DNA of 64,000 nt, taken from NCBI RefSeq assembly GCF_007004665.1, contig NZ_ML660061.1, positions 1-64,000 on the forward strand, given 5' to 3'. This DNA comes from Denitrobaculum tricleocarpae (GTDB lineage: Bacteria > Pseudomonadota > Alphaproteobacteria > Kiloniellales > Kiloniellaceae). Below, piece by piece: positions 7,973 through 16,271 of the stretch. The notes beneath the pieces were generated by a model, which saw only the letters and a list, made by a program, of their open reading frames with translations, was not told the DNA's origin and searched no databases. Both the position numbers and the translations under genes were made by a program. Positions within the stretch are counted from its first letter, which is position 1; the number at the start of each line of letters is the position of its first letter.

Positions 7973-8964
7973 GGCGTTTCCCGAAAAGCGGATTGAACCT
8001 CGGCCAGCATGCGGGCTTCTTCACCCTCGTAACGTTCCGAGAAATGGAAGACCTCGACCCGGCTGACCCCGGCACGGGCGGCCAACTGACCGGCCTGCGC
8101 GGTGGTCAGGTGATAGCGTTCCCGGGCGAGCGCGCTGTCGGCCCGCGCAAACTTGGCTTCTATGAAGAGGATATCCGCGCCCTTGGCCAGCTCAACGATC
8201 CGCGCTGCGTTCTTGGGATTGAACTGGCAGTCGGTGACGTAACAGATCTTTCGCGCAACGCTCTCCTCGGTGAGCGCCTGCTTCAGAACGCCGAGCGCGA
8301 CTTCACCATGCTCTTCGTCGATTGCGATCATGCTGTCGCCCGGCAACTTCTGTCGCAGCGCCTGCTTAAAGCTGTGGAGCCAGGGGCCGGCCGGCAGCCT
8401 CTCCGCCGCCAGTTTCGCCTCCAGAATATGCGGCACCGCCTGTTCGCGGATGGCGAAAGCCAGACAGGGAAGCCTGTGATCGAGAAGGGTGCAGTCGACG
8501 GTCACGTCGTGATCCTCCAGAAGACGGCCTTTTTTTAGCGGCACTCGCTCGATATTGTCCTGCCGGAATTGGTCGCGGAGCGCGAAGGACGCACGCTGCG
8601 CCGTCTCGGCAGAGCCGATTTCCGTGACCGTGATGCGCAAGCTGGCGGGCGCTGGGGGCTCCAGGTTCCAACTGTAGGCGGCCAGCTTGTGTTTCGTCTT
8701 TTCGATGATGCCCAGCGGACCATAGACGCGAAGTTGCTGCCCCTGCGCCAAGAGGTGCCGCAACAGCCGGTCGAAGTCGGCGAAGTGATCCAGATGGGCA
8801 TGCGAGACGAAGAGGTCGCTCACCTGCCGGAGCTTGGCCGGGTCCAGCGAACTGACATCGCCGACATCAAGCAGAAGGCCGCGCTTCTCGAATTCAAACC
8901 CGACATAGAGGACCGGATCGCCAAAGCGCCCATTCACCAAAGCCGGTTCGAGCCGATATCCCAT
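7969..8964 (-). CDS. MBL-fold hydrolase of the RNase Z-like group
   Basis: This 331-residue metallo-beta-lactamase-fold protein carries SHAHLDHFADF at residues 54-64, the zinc-binding motif, with a LLLDVGD strand before it. Later segments include an LDHRLPCLAFAIRE stretch that resembles RNase Z proteins, and a late CYVTDCQFNPKNAARI plus FIEAKFARAD. It is related to tRNase Z and similar hydrolases but is not an obvious canonical tRNase Z, so the substrate is unknown. It is the first gene of a two-gene operon with the beta-CASP protein, and lies divergently from ftsH across a 315-base region with an FNR box. A low-oxygen role is an inference from that box. Confidence 0.8.
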   Translation of the reverse strand: MGYRLEPALVNGRFGDPVLYVGFEFEKRGLLLDVGDVSSLDPAKLRQVSDLFVSHAHLDHFADFDRLLRHLLAQGQQLRVYGPLGIIEKTKHKLAAYSWNLEPPAPASLRITVTEIGSAETAQRASFALRDQFRQDNIERVPLKKGRLLEDHDVTVDCTLLDHRLPCLAFAIREQAVPHILEAKLAAERLPAGPWLHSFKQALRQKLPGDSMIAIDEEHGEVALGVLKQALTEESVARKICYVTDCQFNPKNAARIVELAKGADILFIEAKFARADSALARERYHLTTAQAGQLAARAGVSRVEVFHFSERYEGEEARMLAEVQSAFRETP

Positions 8965-9112
8965 GCTTCACTGCGTCCATTCGAGCGGGTAAATACTTGC
9001 CGGCGCATTGGCATCGGTATCCGGATTCTGCGCCGCCTGTTCGGACTTCAAAGGGTCACACCTCCACTGTTCCGCGATATCTTGATTCAGCCGGAAAGCG
9101 CGGTTCCGGGCA

Positions 9113-9126
9113 TTGATACGCATCAA
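9113..9126. promoter_or_regulatory. Exact FNR/Anr/FixK-type box in the MBL-ftsH divergent promoter
   Basis: TTGAT-ACGC-ATCAA matches the FNR-family consensus TTGAT-N4-ATCAA in all ten fixed positions. It is the main recognisable element in the 315-base region 8965-9279. Its centre is 160 bases before the ftsH ATG and 155 bases before the MBL start, so either direction or both may be controlled. I saw no convincing -10 element at the ideal spacing on either side. Confidence 0.75.
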
Positions 9127-9279
9127 TCATTCAACCTGGAGGAGTTGATGCAGGTCATAGCCGCCTTTATCGCCGAAGACATAGACTCTACCATAGTGAA
9201 GCTTACCCGGCAGGGCCGTCGCGTTTGAGGAAGGCGCGCGTCTCGCGGCTGACCAACCCGACTCAGAGGTGACGCCAGC

Positions 9280-11256
9280 ATGGATAAGAAGCATAGATTC
9301 AATTTTGCGTACGCCCTGCTCGCCGTCTGGGCGATTCTTTTGTTCCAGAACTGGTGGATCAGTTCGCGCGAGATACAGCAGATTCCCTACAGCGAGTTCG
9401 AGCAGCTGCTGGAGGAGGGCCGGGTTGCTGAGGTCGCGATTTCACAGAATACGATTCAGGGCACGCTGCGCGGCAGTGCGGGCGAAAAAGCCGGGCTCTT
9501 CAGAACGACCCGGGTCGAGCCGGGGCTGACCGAACAACTGCGCAAGTATGACGTCACCTACAGCGGAGTCATCGAAAGCACCTTTCTGCGGGACGTACTC
9601 TCGTGGATCCTCCCGGTTGTTTTTTTCGTTGCGATCTGGTTGTTCGTGATTCGCCGCTTTGCCGAGAAACAGGGGTTCGGCGGCATGATGTCGGTCGGAA
9701 AGAGCAAGGCGAAGGTCTACGTCGAAACAGATATCAAGGTCACCTTCAGCGATGTTGCCGGTGTCGACGAGGCCCTTGGCGAGCTCAAGGAAATTGTCGA
9801 TTTCCTGAAACATCCGGACCAGTACGGCCGCCTGGGGGCCCGGATTCCCAAGGGAATTCTGCTGGTCGGACCGCCGGGCACCGGTAAAACCCTGCTTGCG
9901 CGCGCCGTGGCGGGCGAGGCCGGCGTGCCTTTCTTCTCGATCAGCGGTTCCGAGTTTGTCGAGATGTTTGTCGGGGTCGGGGCGGCGAGGGTGCGCGACC
10001 TGTTCGAGCAGGCGCAAAAGGCGGCGCCCTGCATCATTTTCATCGACGAACTGGATGCCTTGGGCCGGGCGCGAGGGGTCGGCGGTTTCGGCGGGGGGCA
10101 CGACGAGAAGGAACAGACGCTCAACCAGCTGCTGTCCGAGCTCGATGGCTTCGACACGCGCCAAGGCATCGTTCTTCTGGCGGCGACCAACCGGCCTGAG
10201 ATTCTGGATCCGGCCCTGCTGCGCGCCGGACGTTTCGACCGTCAGGTTCTGGTCGACCGGCCCGACAAGCCGGGACGTGTTGCTATCCTCGATGTGCATG
10301 TGAAGGGAATTGAATTGGCCGGCGATGTCGATCCGGAAAAGATCGCCGGATTGACGCCGGGGTTCTCGGGCGCGGATCTTGCCAATCTCGTGAACGAGGC
10401 GGCAATCATGGCAACCCGGCGCGGCGCCCAATCCGTCGCCATGGAAGACTTTACGGCGGCGATCGAACGGATTGTCGGTGGTCTCGAAAAGAAAAGCCGT
10501 TTGCTCAATCCGCATGAACGCAAGGTCGTGGCCTATCACGAAATGGGGCATGCGCTGGTGGCGATGGCCCTGCCGGGAATGGATCCGGTGCACAAGATCT
10601 CGATTATCCCCCGCGGTGTCGGCGCACTCGGCTATACCATGCAGCGTCCTACGGAAGATCGCTTCCTGGTTACCAAGGCTGAGCTTGAGAACAAGATGGC
10701 GGTGTTGCTGGGAGGACGCGCGGCCGAGCAAATTATCTTCGAAGAGATCTCCACCGGCGCGGCCGACGATCTGGAAAAGGCGACGGAGATCGCGCGCCAT
10801 ATGGTTACCCGCTTCGGTATGTCCGAGAAGCTTGGCCAGGTGACCTATGACACGCGGCAGCAGGCTTTTCTTGGCGATGGAGGTGTTGTTGGGCCGGGCG
10901 CGCGCGAATACAGCGAGGAAACCGCTGCGGAGATTGACCGTTCTGTCCGGGATCTCACCGATCGGGCGCTCAAAAGGGCGAAGGAGGTCCTGAGCCGCTA
11001 CGCCGCGCAACTCGAGGATGGCGCGGAACGCCTCTTGGAGAAGGAGACACTCTCGAGCCGGGATCTGCCCGCCTTGCCAGATTCACCAGACCGGCCAGAT
11101 TCGCCAGACCGGCCAGATTCGCCAGACCGGCCAAACCCCGCAGACCGGCCAAACCCCGCAGACCGGCCAAACCCGACAGACCAGCCAGACCCGACAGACC
11201 TCTCAGCCGGGGAGGGCGATGCCGATGGGCGGCATGACGATGTCTCCGCAGCCTGA
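9280..11256 (+). CDS. ftsH: ATP-dependent zinc metalloprotease FtsH with a repeat-rich C-terminal tail
   Basis: This is a 658-residue membrane AAA+ protease. A transmembrane helix near residues 8-24 and another near residues 107-126 flank the periplasmic loop. The Walker A motif GPPGTGKT is at residues 197-204, Walker B FIDELD at 254-259, an arginine-finger region ([12 protein letters not shown]) follows, and the zinc motif HEMGH is at 420-424 with [10 protein letters not shown] supplying the third ligand. After residue 599 the protein ends in seven hexapeptide repeats of the [12 protein letters not shown] kind. It is embedded in a stress-type block with an FNR box upstream rather than beside tilS, so it may be an accessory paralogue; this is inference. 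Confidence 0.93.
   Translation: MDKKHRFNFAYALLAVWAILLFQNWWISSREIQQIPYSEFEQLLEEGRVAEVAISQNTIQGTLRGSAGEKAGLFRTTRVEPGLTEQLRKYDVTYSGVIESTFLRDVLSWILPVVFFVAIWLFVIRRFAEKQGFGGMMSVGKSKAKVYVETDIKVTFSDVAGVDEALGELKEIVDFLKHPDQYGRLGARIPKGILLVGPPGTGKTLLARAVAGEAGVPFFSISGSEFVEMFVGVGAARVRDLFEQAQKAAPCIIFIDELDALGRARGVGGFGGGHDEKEQTLNQLLSELDGFDTRQGIVLLAATNRPEILDPALLRAGRFDRQVLVDRPDKPGRVAILDVHVKGIELAGDVDPEKIAGLTPGFSGADLANLVNEAAIMATRRGAQSVAMEDFTAAIERIVGGLEKKSRLLNPHERKVVAYHEMGHALVAMALPGMDPVHKISIIPRGVGALGYTMQRPTEDRFLVTKAELENKMAVLLGGRAAEQIIFEEISTGAADDLEKATEIARHMVTRFGMSEKLGQVTYDTRQQAFLGDGGVVGPGAREYSEETAAEIDRSVRDLTDRALKRAKEVLSRYAAQLEDGAERLLEKETLSSRDLPALPDSPDRPDSPDRPDSPDRPNPADRPNPADRPNPTDQPDPTDLSAGEGDADGRHDDVSAA
11077..11202 (+). 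repeat. Seven in-frame 18-bp tandem repeats in the ftsH tail
   Basis: Seven consecutive 18-base units encode PDSPDR three times, PNPADR twice, PNPTDQ and PDPTDL. The units keep reading frame and are nearly identical at the DNA level within each subtype, which suggests recent expansion by slippage. The repeat lies just before the start of the next gene, whose ribosome site is inside the ftsH end. Confidence 0.9.
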
Positions 11257-12847
11257 TCGCGGGACAGCTGACAGCAGCGGGCGCGGCGTGAGCCGGTCTT
11301 CGAATCCGCATCAGATGGAAGACCAGTCCGAAGTCGAGGCCTTCCTGGCGTCGCCGGCGGCCCATGGTCTGTTGGAGGGTGACGTGGAGCGGATCGACAC
11401 CCACGCCGCTGTCGTTTTCCTGGCCGGCGACCGCGCCTACAAGATAAAGCGCGCCGTCAAATATCCCTACCTGGACTTTTCCACTCTGGCCAAGCGGCGC
11501 GATGCCTGCCTGCATGAGCTTGAGCTCAATCTCAGGACCGCGCCCGCGCTCTATCTCGGGCTTGCGGCGGTCCGGCGCACGGCGGCCGGAGAGCTGACCC
11601 TGGAACAGGAAGATGGGGGCGAGACAGCAGCTTTGACCCTCGAGTATGCTGTGGTGATGAAACGCTTCAACCGCGAGGATGAGTTTGACCGCATCGCCGA
11701 ACGCGGTGCTTTGGACGATCAGCTTCTTGCCGATCTGGCCTCCGTCATCGCGGCGTTTCACGAGACCGCGGTGCCTCATGTGACGGGCTTTGATCATGCC
11801 GCCGGCTTTACCGAAATCGTTACGGGCAATGATCTCGCATTCGAGGAATACCAGGGGATCTTTCCACGCGCTGAGTCGCGCGCACTTTCCGGGAAGGCCC
11901 TGGCCGCAATCGCCGCAAACGCAGCTCTTTTCGCGGCGCGTCAAAAGCGGGGGAAGGTCCGGCAGTGTCACGGTGATCTTCACCTGGCCAACATCGTTCT
12001 GATCGATGGGCAACCGGTTCTTTTCGACGCGATTGAGTTCGACGACCGGATCGCCATCATCGACGTGCTCTACGATCTGGCTTTTCTGCTGATGGATCTC
12101 TGGCAGGATGGGCGGAAACGCGAGGCCAATGCGGTTTTCAACCGTTACCTCTCGATCACCGACGACACCACGGCCTTGCCCTTACTGCCATTGTTTCTCT
12201 CGGTGCGGGCCGCAATCCGGGCCAAGGTTGCGGCGGCCTCGGGAAAGCCTGGCGAAGCCGGTGACTATTTCCGTCAGGCGGTGCGGTTTTTGGAGCCGGG
12301 CAAGCGCCGCTGCGTCGCCGTCGGCGGTCTGTCCGGCAGCGGCAAGACCTCTCTGGCCCGAGCGCTGGCGCCTGAGATCGGATCGGCGCCCGGCGCCGTG
12401 CATGTCCGCAGTGACGTCATCCGCAAAGAACTCTTCTGCATGCCGGAGACCGAACGGCTGCCCCAGTCCGCCTACAGCAGCGCGGTGACCGAACGGGTCT
12501 ATTCGATTATGCTGGAGCGGGCGCACAAGGTTTTGAGCAAGGGCCACAGCGTGATCGTCGACGCGGTTTTTTCAAAGCCGGCGGAGCGGGAGGCGTTTGA
12601 AACCATGGCCAAGGGGCGGTCGGTTGCGCCGCAGTGCTTCTGGCTGCGGGCGCCGGAGGAAACACTCAAAGCCCGCGTGGCCGCGCGCCATGGCGATGCA
12701 TCCGACGCGACCCCTGCGGTCGTCGACCAGCAGGCGGGCTACGACCTCGGCGCTTTGTCCTGGCGCCAGGTCGATAGCGGCGCCGGGCTCGAAACTGTTG
12801 CTCAGGAGGTTCAGGCCATGATCAACGGCGCTGACAGCGTGCAATGA
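11219..12847 (+). CDS. Bifunctional aminoglycoside-phosphotransferase-like / P-loop kinase fusion
   Basis: This protein has about 542 residues and two modules. Residues about 35-340 resemble the APH kinase fold: HGDLHLANI starts at residue 251, followed by DAIEFDDRIAIIDVLYDLAF, which supplies the catalytic Asp and metal residues. From residue 365 a P-loop kinase follows, with GLSGSGKT at 370-377, a DVIRKELF stretch and a late VDAVFSKPAER. The fusion corresponds to COG2187 plus COG0645. The ATG at 11219 was chosen because GGGGAGGG precedes it; ATGs at 11225, 11234 and 11240 are alternatives. It overlaps the ftsH end by 38 bases and overlaps the L,D-transpeptidase start. The substrate is unknown; antibiotic modification is not implied. 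Confidence 0.82.
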   Translation: MPMGGMTMSPQPDRGTADSSGRGVSRSSNPHQMEDQSEVEAFLASPAAHGLLEGDVERIDTHAAVVFLAGDRAYKIKRAVKYPYLDFSTLAKRRDACLHELELNLRTAPALYLGLAAVRRTAAGELTLEQEDGGETAALTLEYAVVMKRFNREDEFDRIAERGALDDQLLADLASVIAAFHETAVPHVTGFDHAAGFTEIVTGNDLAFEEYQGIFPRAESRALSGKALAAIAANAALFAARQKRGKVRQCHGDLHLANIVLIDGQPVLFDAIEFDDRIAIIDVLYDLAFLLMDLWQDGRKREANAVFNRYLSITDDTTALPLLPLFLSVRAAIRAKVAAASGKPGEAGDYFRQAVRFLEPGKRRCVAVGGLSGSGKTSLARALAPEIGSAPGAVHVRSDVIRKELFCMPETERLPQSAYSSAVTERVYSIMLERAHKVLSKGHSVIVDAVFSKPAEREAFETMAKGRSVAPQCFWLRAPEETLKARVAARHGDASDATPAVVDQQAGYDLGALSWRQVDSGAGLETVAQEVQAMINGADSVQ

Positions 12848-13758
12848 CCGGCAGCCGCACCGCCCGGCTGCGCCTCGGTTTCCTGTCCTTCCTGCTGATC
12901 CTGGCCGGATCACAGGTGACCGCCGAGGCGGCGATCGTCGGCGAGGAGGAAAGCATCATCCTTCGCGACGGCGACACGCTCCTGGATCTGGCGGTCGCGG
13001 AGAGTCTGGGCTACGTGGAACTGCTGCTGGCAAATCCGGGGGTCGATCCCTGGATTCCGGCGGCGGGCACAGAGCTGCTTTTGCCAAAGCGCCATCTTCT
13101 TCCGGAAGCACCGCCCTCCGGCATCGTGATCAATCTGCCGGAGTTCCGCCTCTACTACTTTGCGCCGGATGGCGAAGAGGTGCTCACCTTTCCGATCGGC
13201 ATCGGACGCACGGCGCACGAAACGCCGAGCGGTCAGACCAGGATCGTGAAAAAACGCGCCGACCCGACCTGGATTCCAACGGCCTCCGCCCGGCGCGACG
13301 ACCCTGATTTGCCCGAATTCGTTCCGCCGGGACCCGACAATCCGCTGGGCGCCCATGCCTTGAACCTGGGCTGGCCGCGCTACGTCATTCACGGCACCAA
13401 CCGGCCTTACGGCATCGGGCGGCGGGTGAGCCGCGGCTGTATCCGCCTCTACCCCGAAGACATCGCCGCCCTCTTCGCGGCGGTGGAGCCCGGCACCGAG
13501 GTCACGATCCTGAACCAGCAGGTGAAAACCGGCTGGGTCGGCGACGAACTCTATCTGGAGGTTCATCCTACCCCGCTTCAGGCCGATGCCCTGGCGGCCA
13601 CCGGGCGGCTGACGCCCTATGATCCACCTGAAACCACGGCGCTGGTGCTGGAGGCCGCGAAAGGGCAGGCGGCACGCCTGAACTGGTCTGTGATCCGGCG
13701 GGTCACACAGGAACGCCGCGGCATTCCTGTCCGAATCACGATGCCGGAGTTGAACTGA
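12844..13758 (+). CDS. L,D-transpeptidase (YkuD domain) with LysM-like N-terminus
   Basis: This 304-residue exported protein starts with a signal peptide (hydrophobic stretch to about residue 27, TAEA). A short LysM-like region follows (GDTLLDLAVAESLGY, then PAAGTELLLPKR), then the YkuD domain from residue 95. Catalytic residues are visible as HGTN with H183 and SRGCIR with C199. Family members of the ErfK/YbiS type join peptidoglycan 3-3 cross-links or attach lipoproteins to it. The ATG overlaps the stop of the kinase fusion by four bases. The small lipoprotein encoded convergently 27 bases away ends in lysine, the residue through which Braun-type lipoproteins are attached, so it may be this enzyme's partner. 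Confidence 0.9.
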   Translation: MTGSRTARLRLGFLSFLLILAGSQVTAEAAIVGEEESIILRDGDTLLDLAVAESLGYVELLLANPGVDPWIPAAGTELLLPKRHLLPEAPPSGIVINLPEFRLYYFAPDGEEVLTFPIGIGRTAHETPSGQTRIVKKRADPTWIPTASARRDDPDLPEFVPPGPDNPLGAHALNLGWPRYVIHGTNRPYGIGRRVSRGCIRLYPEDIAALFAAVEPGTEVTILNQQVKTGWVGDELYLEVHPTPLQADALAATGRLTPYDPPETTALVLEAAKGQAARLNWSVIRRVTQERRGIPVRITMPELN

Positions 13759-13785
13759 CGTCAGGCGTGCCTGAAGCGGCTGCCC

Positions 13786-14073
13786 TTACTTCGTCAGCGA
13801 CTGCTGGAAGCTCCGGTCGGCCTTTGCATTTGCGGCACGGGCCTGTTCTTCGGCCAAAGCGGCGCGCTGTTCCGCCGCCGCCGCGCGCTGCGCGGCCTCT
13901 GCTGCAGACTTCTCTGCCTCCATGGCGCGCTGTTCCGCCATGCGGGCGGTTTCCGTTGCGGCAGTGACTTCACTGCGCAAGGTCGTCATTTCCGCATCGT
14001 TTGCGCAGGCACCGAGCAGAAACAGTGATGCAAGCGTGATCGCGAGGACGGACGAACGGCCTGTTTTGGTCAT
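13786..14073 (-). CDS. Alanine-zipper (Lpp/OprI-like) lipoprotein with C-terminal lysine
   Basis: This 95-residue protein has a lipoprotein signal with LGAC at residues 20-23 (Cys23 lipidated) and a mature part of 73 residues. Almost all of the mature part is an Ala-rich heptad coiled coil, and the last residue is Lys95. That layout is the one of Braun lipoprotein and Pseudomonas OprI, which are fixed to peptidoglycan through the terminal lysine. The start at 14073 follows AAGGAGAG and immediately precedes the signal; the frame is open further upstream but that part is unlikely. An exact FNR-type box is centred 86 bases before the start, a good distance for an activated promoter. Attachment to peptidoglycan is inference. 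Confidence 0.8.
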   Translation of the reverse strand: MTKTGRSSVLAITLASLFLLGACANDAEMTTLRSEVTAATETARMAEQRAMEAEKSAAEAAQRAAAAEQRAALAEEQARAANAKADRSFQQSLTK

Positions 14074-14152
14074 CGGACTCTCCTTTGATCGTGAACATCC
14101 AAAGCGGGGGGATCCGCTCTTTTCATTCAGACCTTTTTGCTGCAACGCCGCG

Positions 14153-14166
14153 TTGATTAAGATCAA
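14153..14166. promoter_or_regulatory. Exact FNR/Anr/FixK-type box in the lipoprotein-adh divergent promoter
   Basis: TTGAT-TAAG-ATCAA matches the FNR-family consensus exactly. The region 14074-14378 separates the lipoprotein gene (minus) and the alcohol dehydrogenase (plus). Placing the box at -41.5 would start the lipoprotein transcript near 14118, giving a leader of about 45 bases. For the dehydrogenase the leader would be about 180 bases. Nothing else in the region was recognised. Confidence 0.78.
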
Positions 14167-14378
14167 GGGCAGGGAACAAATCTGGTGCGGAAGGCTGTGA
14201 CATTTGTATGGCTTTTCGAAGCGTTTTCAGGGGGTAACTCACTCCTTTCCGTTGTGCCGGTGCGCCGGGGTCCATTCGGGTCTGACGGGACGCATTTGCT
14301 TTGCTAAGCTCGAACCAGAGGCCTGAAGCGGAAGTGCAAGCGGTTAAGCTAAGGCCATAAGAAAACGGGGAGAATTCT

Positions 14379-15425
14379 ATGCGCGCTGCGCTCTTTCACG
14401 AGTTTATGGGGCCGATCGGGGTGGAAAACGCGCCCGATCCCACGCCACCCGGCGACGGCGTCGTGCTGCGCGTTATGGCCAACGGTGTCTGCCGGAGCGA
14501 CTGGCACGCCTGGATGGGGCACGATCCCGATATCAAATCCCTGCCGCACGTTCCTGGGCATGAATGTTCGGGCATTATCATGGACGTAGGCCCCGAGGTG
14601 CGTAACTGGCGACCCGGAATGCGGGCGATCGTGCCGGTGGTCTCCGGCTGCGGGAAGTGCGGCTACTGCCACAGCGGCCAGCATCAGGTCTGTCCCGATC
14701 AGTATCAGCCCGGCTTTACCGGTTGGGGCGCCTTTGCCGAATACGTCGCCGTGCCCTACGCCGACGCCAATCTGGTCGAGCTCCCGGAAAGCCTTTCGTT
14801 TGAGGTCGGCGGCAGTATCGGATGCCGCTTTACCACCGCCTTCCGTGTCGTGGTTCAGCAGGGAAAAATAGAGCCTGGTCAATGGGTTGCGATCCATGGC
14901 TGCGGCGGCGTCGGGCTCTCGGCGGTGATGATCGCGGCGGCCATGGGGGCGAATGTGGTGGCGGTCGATATCGACGACGACCAGCTCGCGCTTGCCCGTG
15001 CTGCCGGCGCGGTGCAAAGCATCAACGCGCGGCAGACCAACGAAGTCGCCGAAGCGGTCCGCGATCTGACCGCAGGTGGCGCGCATGTCTCCGTCGATGC
15101 GCTCGGCAATCCTGAAACCTGCAAGAACTCGATCCTCTCCCTGCGCCGTCAAGGGCGCCACGTCCAGGTCGGACTTCTGCTGGGCGGTGAGAACAACCCG
15201 CCGCTGCCCATGGACCGGGTGATTGCCCACGAGCTGGAGATCGTCGGCAGTCACGCCATGGCGGGCCACACCTTCGGCAATATGATGGCCATGGTGACCT
15301 CGGGGAAAGTGGATCCCTCCAAACTGATCACGCGGAGTGTCGATCTGGCAGAGGGTGCCAAGGTCCTGGAGCAGATGGGAAATTTCACCGAAACAGGTGT
15401 GACCATGATCACGAATTTCTCGTGA
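14379..15425 (+). CDS. Zinc-dependent alcohol dehydrogenase (MDR family)
   Basis: This is a 348-residue medium-chain dehydrogenase. Likely catalytic zinc ligands are Cys38 (NGVCRSDWH) and His61-Glu62 (PGHECSG). The four structural-zinc cysteines Cys91, Cys94, Cys97 and Cys105 are all present. The nucleotide-binding GCGGVGLS motif lies near residue 174 and an acidic VDIDDD follows the second strand, which favours NAD over NADP. A GGGGAGAATTCT ribosome site precedes the ATG. The gene is divergent from the lipoprotein with an exact FNR-type box between, so a fermentative or low-oxygen role is plausible. The alcohol or aldehyde substrate cannot be read from the sequence. Confidence 0.9.
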   Translation: MRAALFHEFMGPIGVENAPDPTPPGDGVVLRVMANGVCRSDWHAWMGHDPDIKSLPHVPGHECSGIIMDVGPEVRNWRPGMRAIVPVVSGCGKCGYCHSGQHQVCPDQYQPGFTGWGAFAEYVAVPYADANLVELPESLSFEVGGSIGCRFTTAFRVVVQQGKIEPGQWVAIHGCGGVGLSAVMIAAAMGANVVAVDIDDDQLALARAAGAVQSINARQTNEVAEAVRDLTAGGAHVSVDALGNPETCKNSILSLRRQGRHVQVGLLLGGENNPPLPMDRVIAHELEIVGSHAMAGHTFGNMMAMVTSGKVDPSKLITRSVDLAEGAKVLEQMGNFTETGVTMITNFS

Positions 15426-15440
15426 AGCCCTGAGGTTTCC

Positions 15441-16097
15441 TTAGACCTGTTCCGGCGGTGGGGCGGAGGATTTCAGGAAGGCTTCGACTTCATCGCCGGT
15501 CACTTCGGCCGGGAAATGGGCCTGGGTGTTGATCGCCCGTACCAACTGCTTCTGGTACTCGTCACGGGGGATCTCCTGCACACCGAAACGGCTCAGGTGC
15601 GGTGTGTTGAACTGGGTGTCGAGCAGTTTATAGCCGCCTTTGCGGAGGCGCAGCGCCAGGTGCATCAGGGCGACTTTGCTGGCGTCGGAAACCCGGCTGA
15701 ACATGGATTCTCCGAAGAAGACCGCGCCCAGCGAGACTCCATAGAGGCCGCCGACCAGTTTGCCGTCCTGCCAGCACTCGACCGAATGCGCAAAGCCGCG
15801 GGCAAAGACCTGATTGTAGAGGGTCTCGATGGTCGGATTGATCCAGGTATCCGGCCGGCCTTCGGTCGGGGCGGCGCAGAGCCGAATGACCTGGTCGAAA
15901 GCCGTGTCACAACGTACTTCGAAGTCGCCCTGACGGATTTTCCGGCGCAGTTTGCGCGGGATATGGACGGCATCAAGCGGAAGCACGCCGCGCAGATCCG
16001 GGTCGATCCAATGCAGAACCGGATCGTCCCGGCTTTCCGCCATGGGAAAAACCCCGACGGTATAGGCTTTAAGCAGAAGGTCCGGCGTGAGCTCCAT
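15441..16097 (-). CDS. aat: Leucyl/phenylalanyl-tRNA-protein transferase
   Basis: This 218-residue enzyme adds Leu or Phe to N-terminal Arg/Lys of proteins, marking them for ClpAP through ClpS. Family signatures are plain: LTPDLLLKAYTVGVFPMAES at the start, HWIDPDLRGVLPL, a central WQDGKLVGGLYGVSLG, then FGESMFSR and DASKVAL, and finally LDTQFNTPHL. The ATG at 16097 fits the usual N-terminus; a TTG four codons upstream is the alternative. It is the last gene of the aroQ-accB-accC-aat run common in alphaproteobacteria, though 174 bases separate it from accC. Confidence 0.95.
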   Translation of the reverse strand: MELTPDLLLKAYTVGVFPMAESRDDPVLHWIDPDLRGVLPLDAVHIPRKLRRKIRQGDFEVRCDTAFDQVIRLCAAPTEGRPDTWINPTIETLYNQVFARGFAHSVECWQDGKLVGGLYGVSLGAVFFGESMFSRVSDASKVALMHLALRLRKGGYKLLDTQFNTPHLSRFGVQEIPRDEYQKQLVRAINTQAHFPAEVTGDEVEAFLKSSAPPPEQV

Positions 16098-16271
16098 GTC
16101 CGTCCGCAATTATCTACAAAAACCCGGGTTCTGTACAACGATCGCCCGGTGAGCTGAAGGCCGCTCTCAATTAAAATTGGTCGGTGTGACCAGAGTGCAA
16201 GAGGGACCTTCACCTCAGACCGCCGGATCAGCTACGCTGCTTTCGGCCTATCTTTTTGAACCAAAAGGCTT

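Noticed and set aside
6371-8964. True beta-lactamase antibiotic resistance for the two MBL proteins
   Set aside because: The beta-CASP features and RNase Z-like pattern point to RNA-type hydrolases; no export signal is present.
9148-9228. A 26-codon reading frame with a strong GGAGGAG ribosome site between the FNR box and ftsH
   Set aside because: If the FNR box acts at the usual distance, transcription begins after this ATG. The peptide has no recognisable feature. It remains possible as a leader peptide from another promoter.
11219-12400. Aminoglycoside resistance for the APH-like module
   Set aside because: The fold is shared by many kinases, and the fusion with a P-loop kinase plus the genomic context argue against drug modification.
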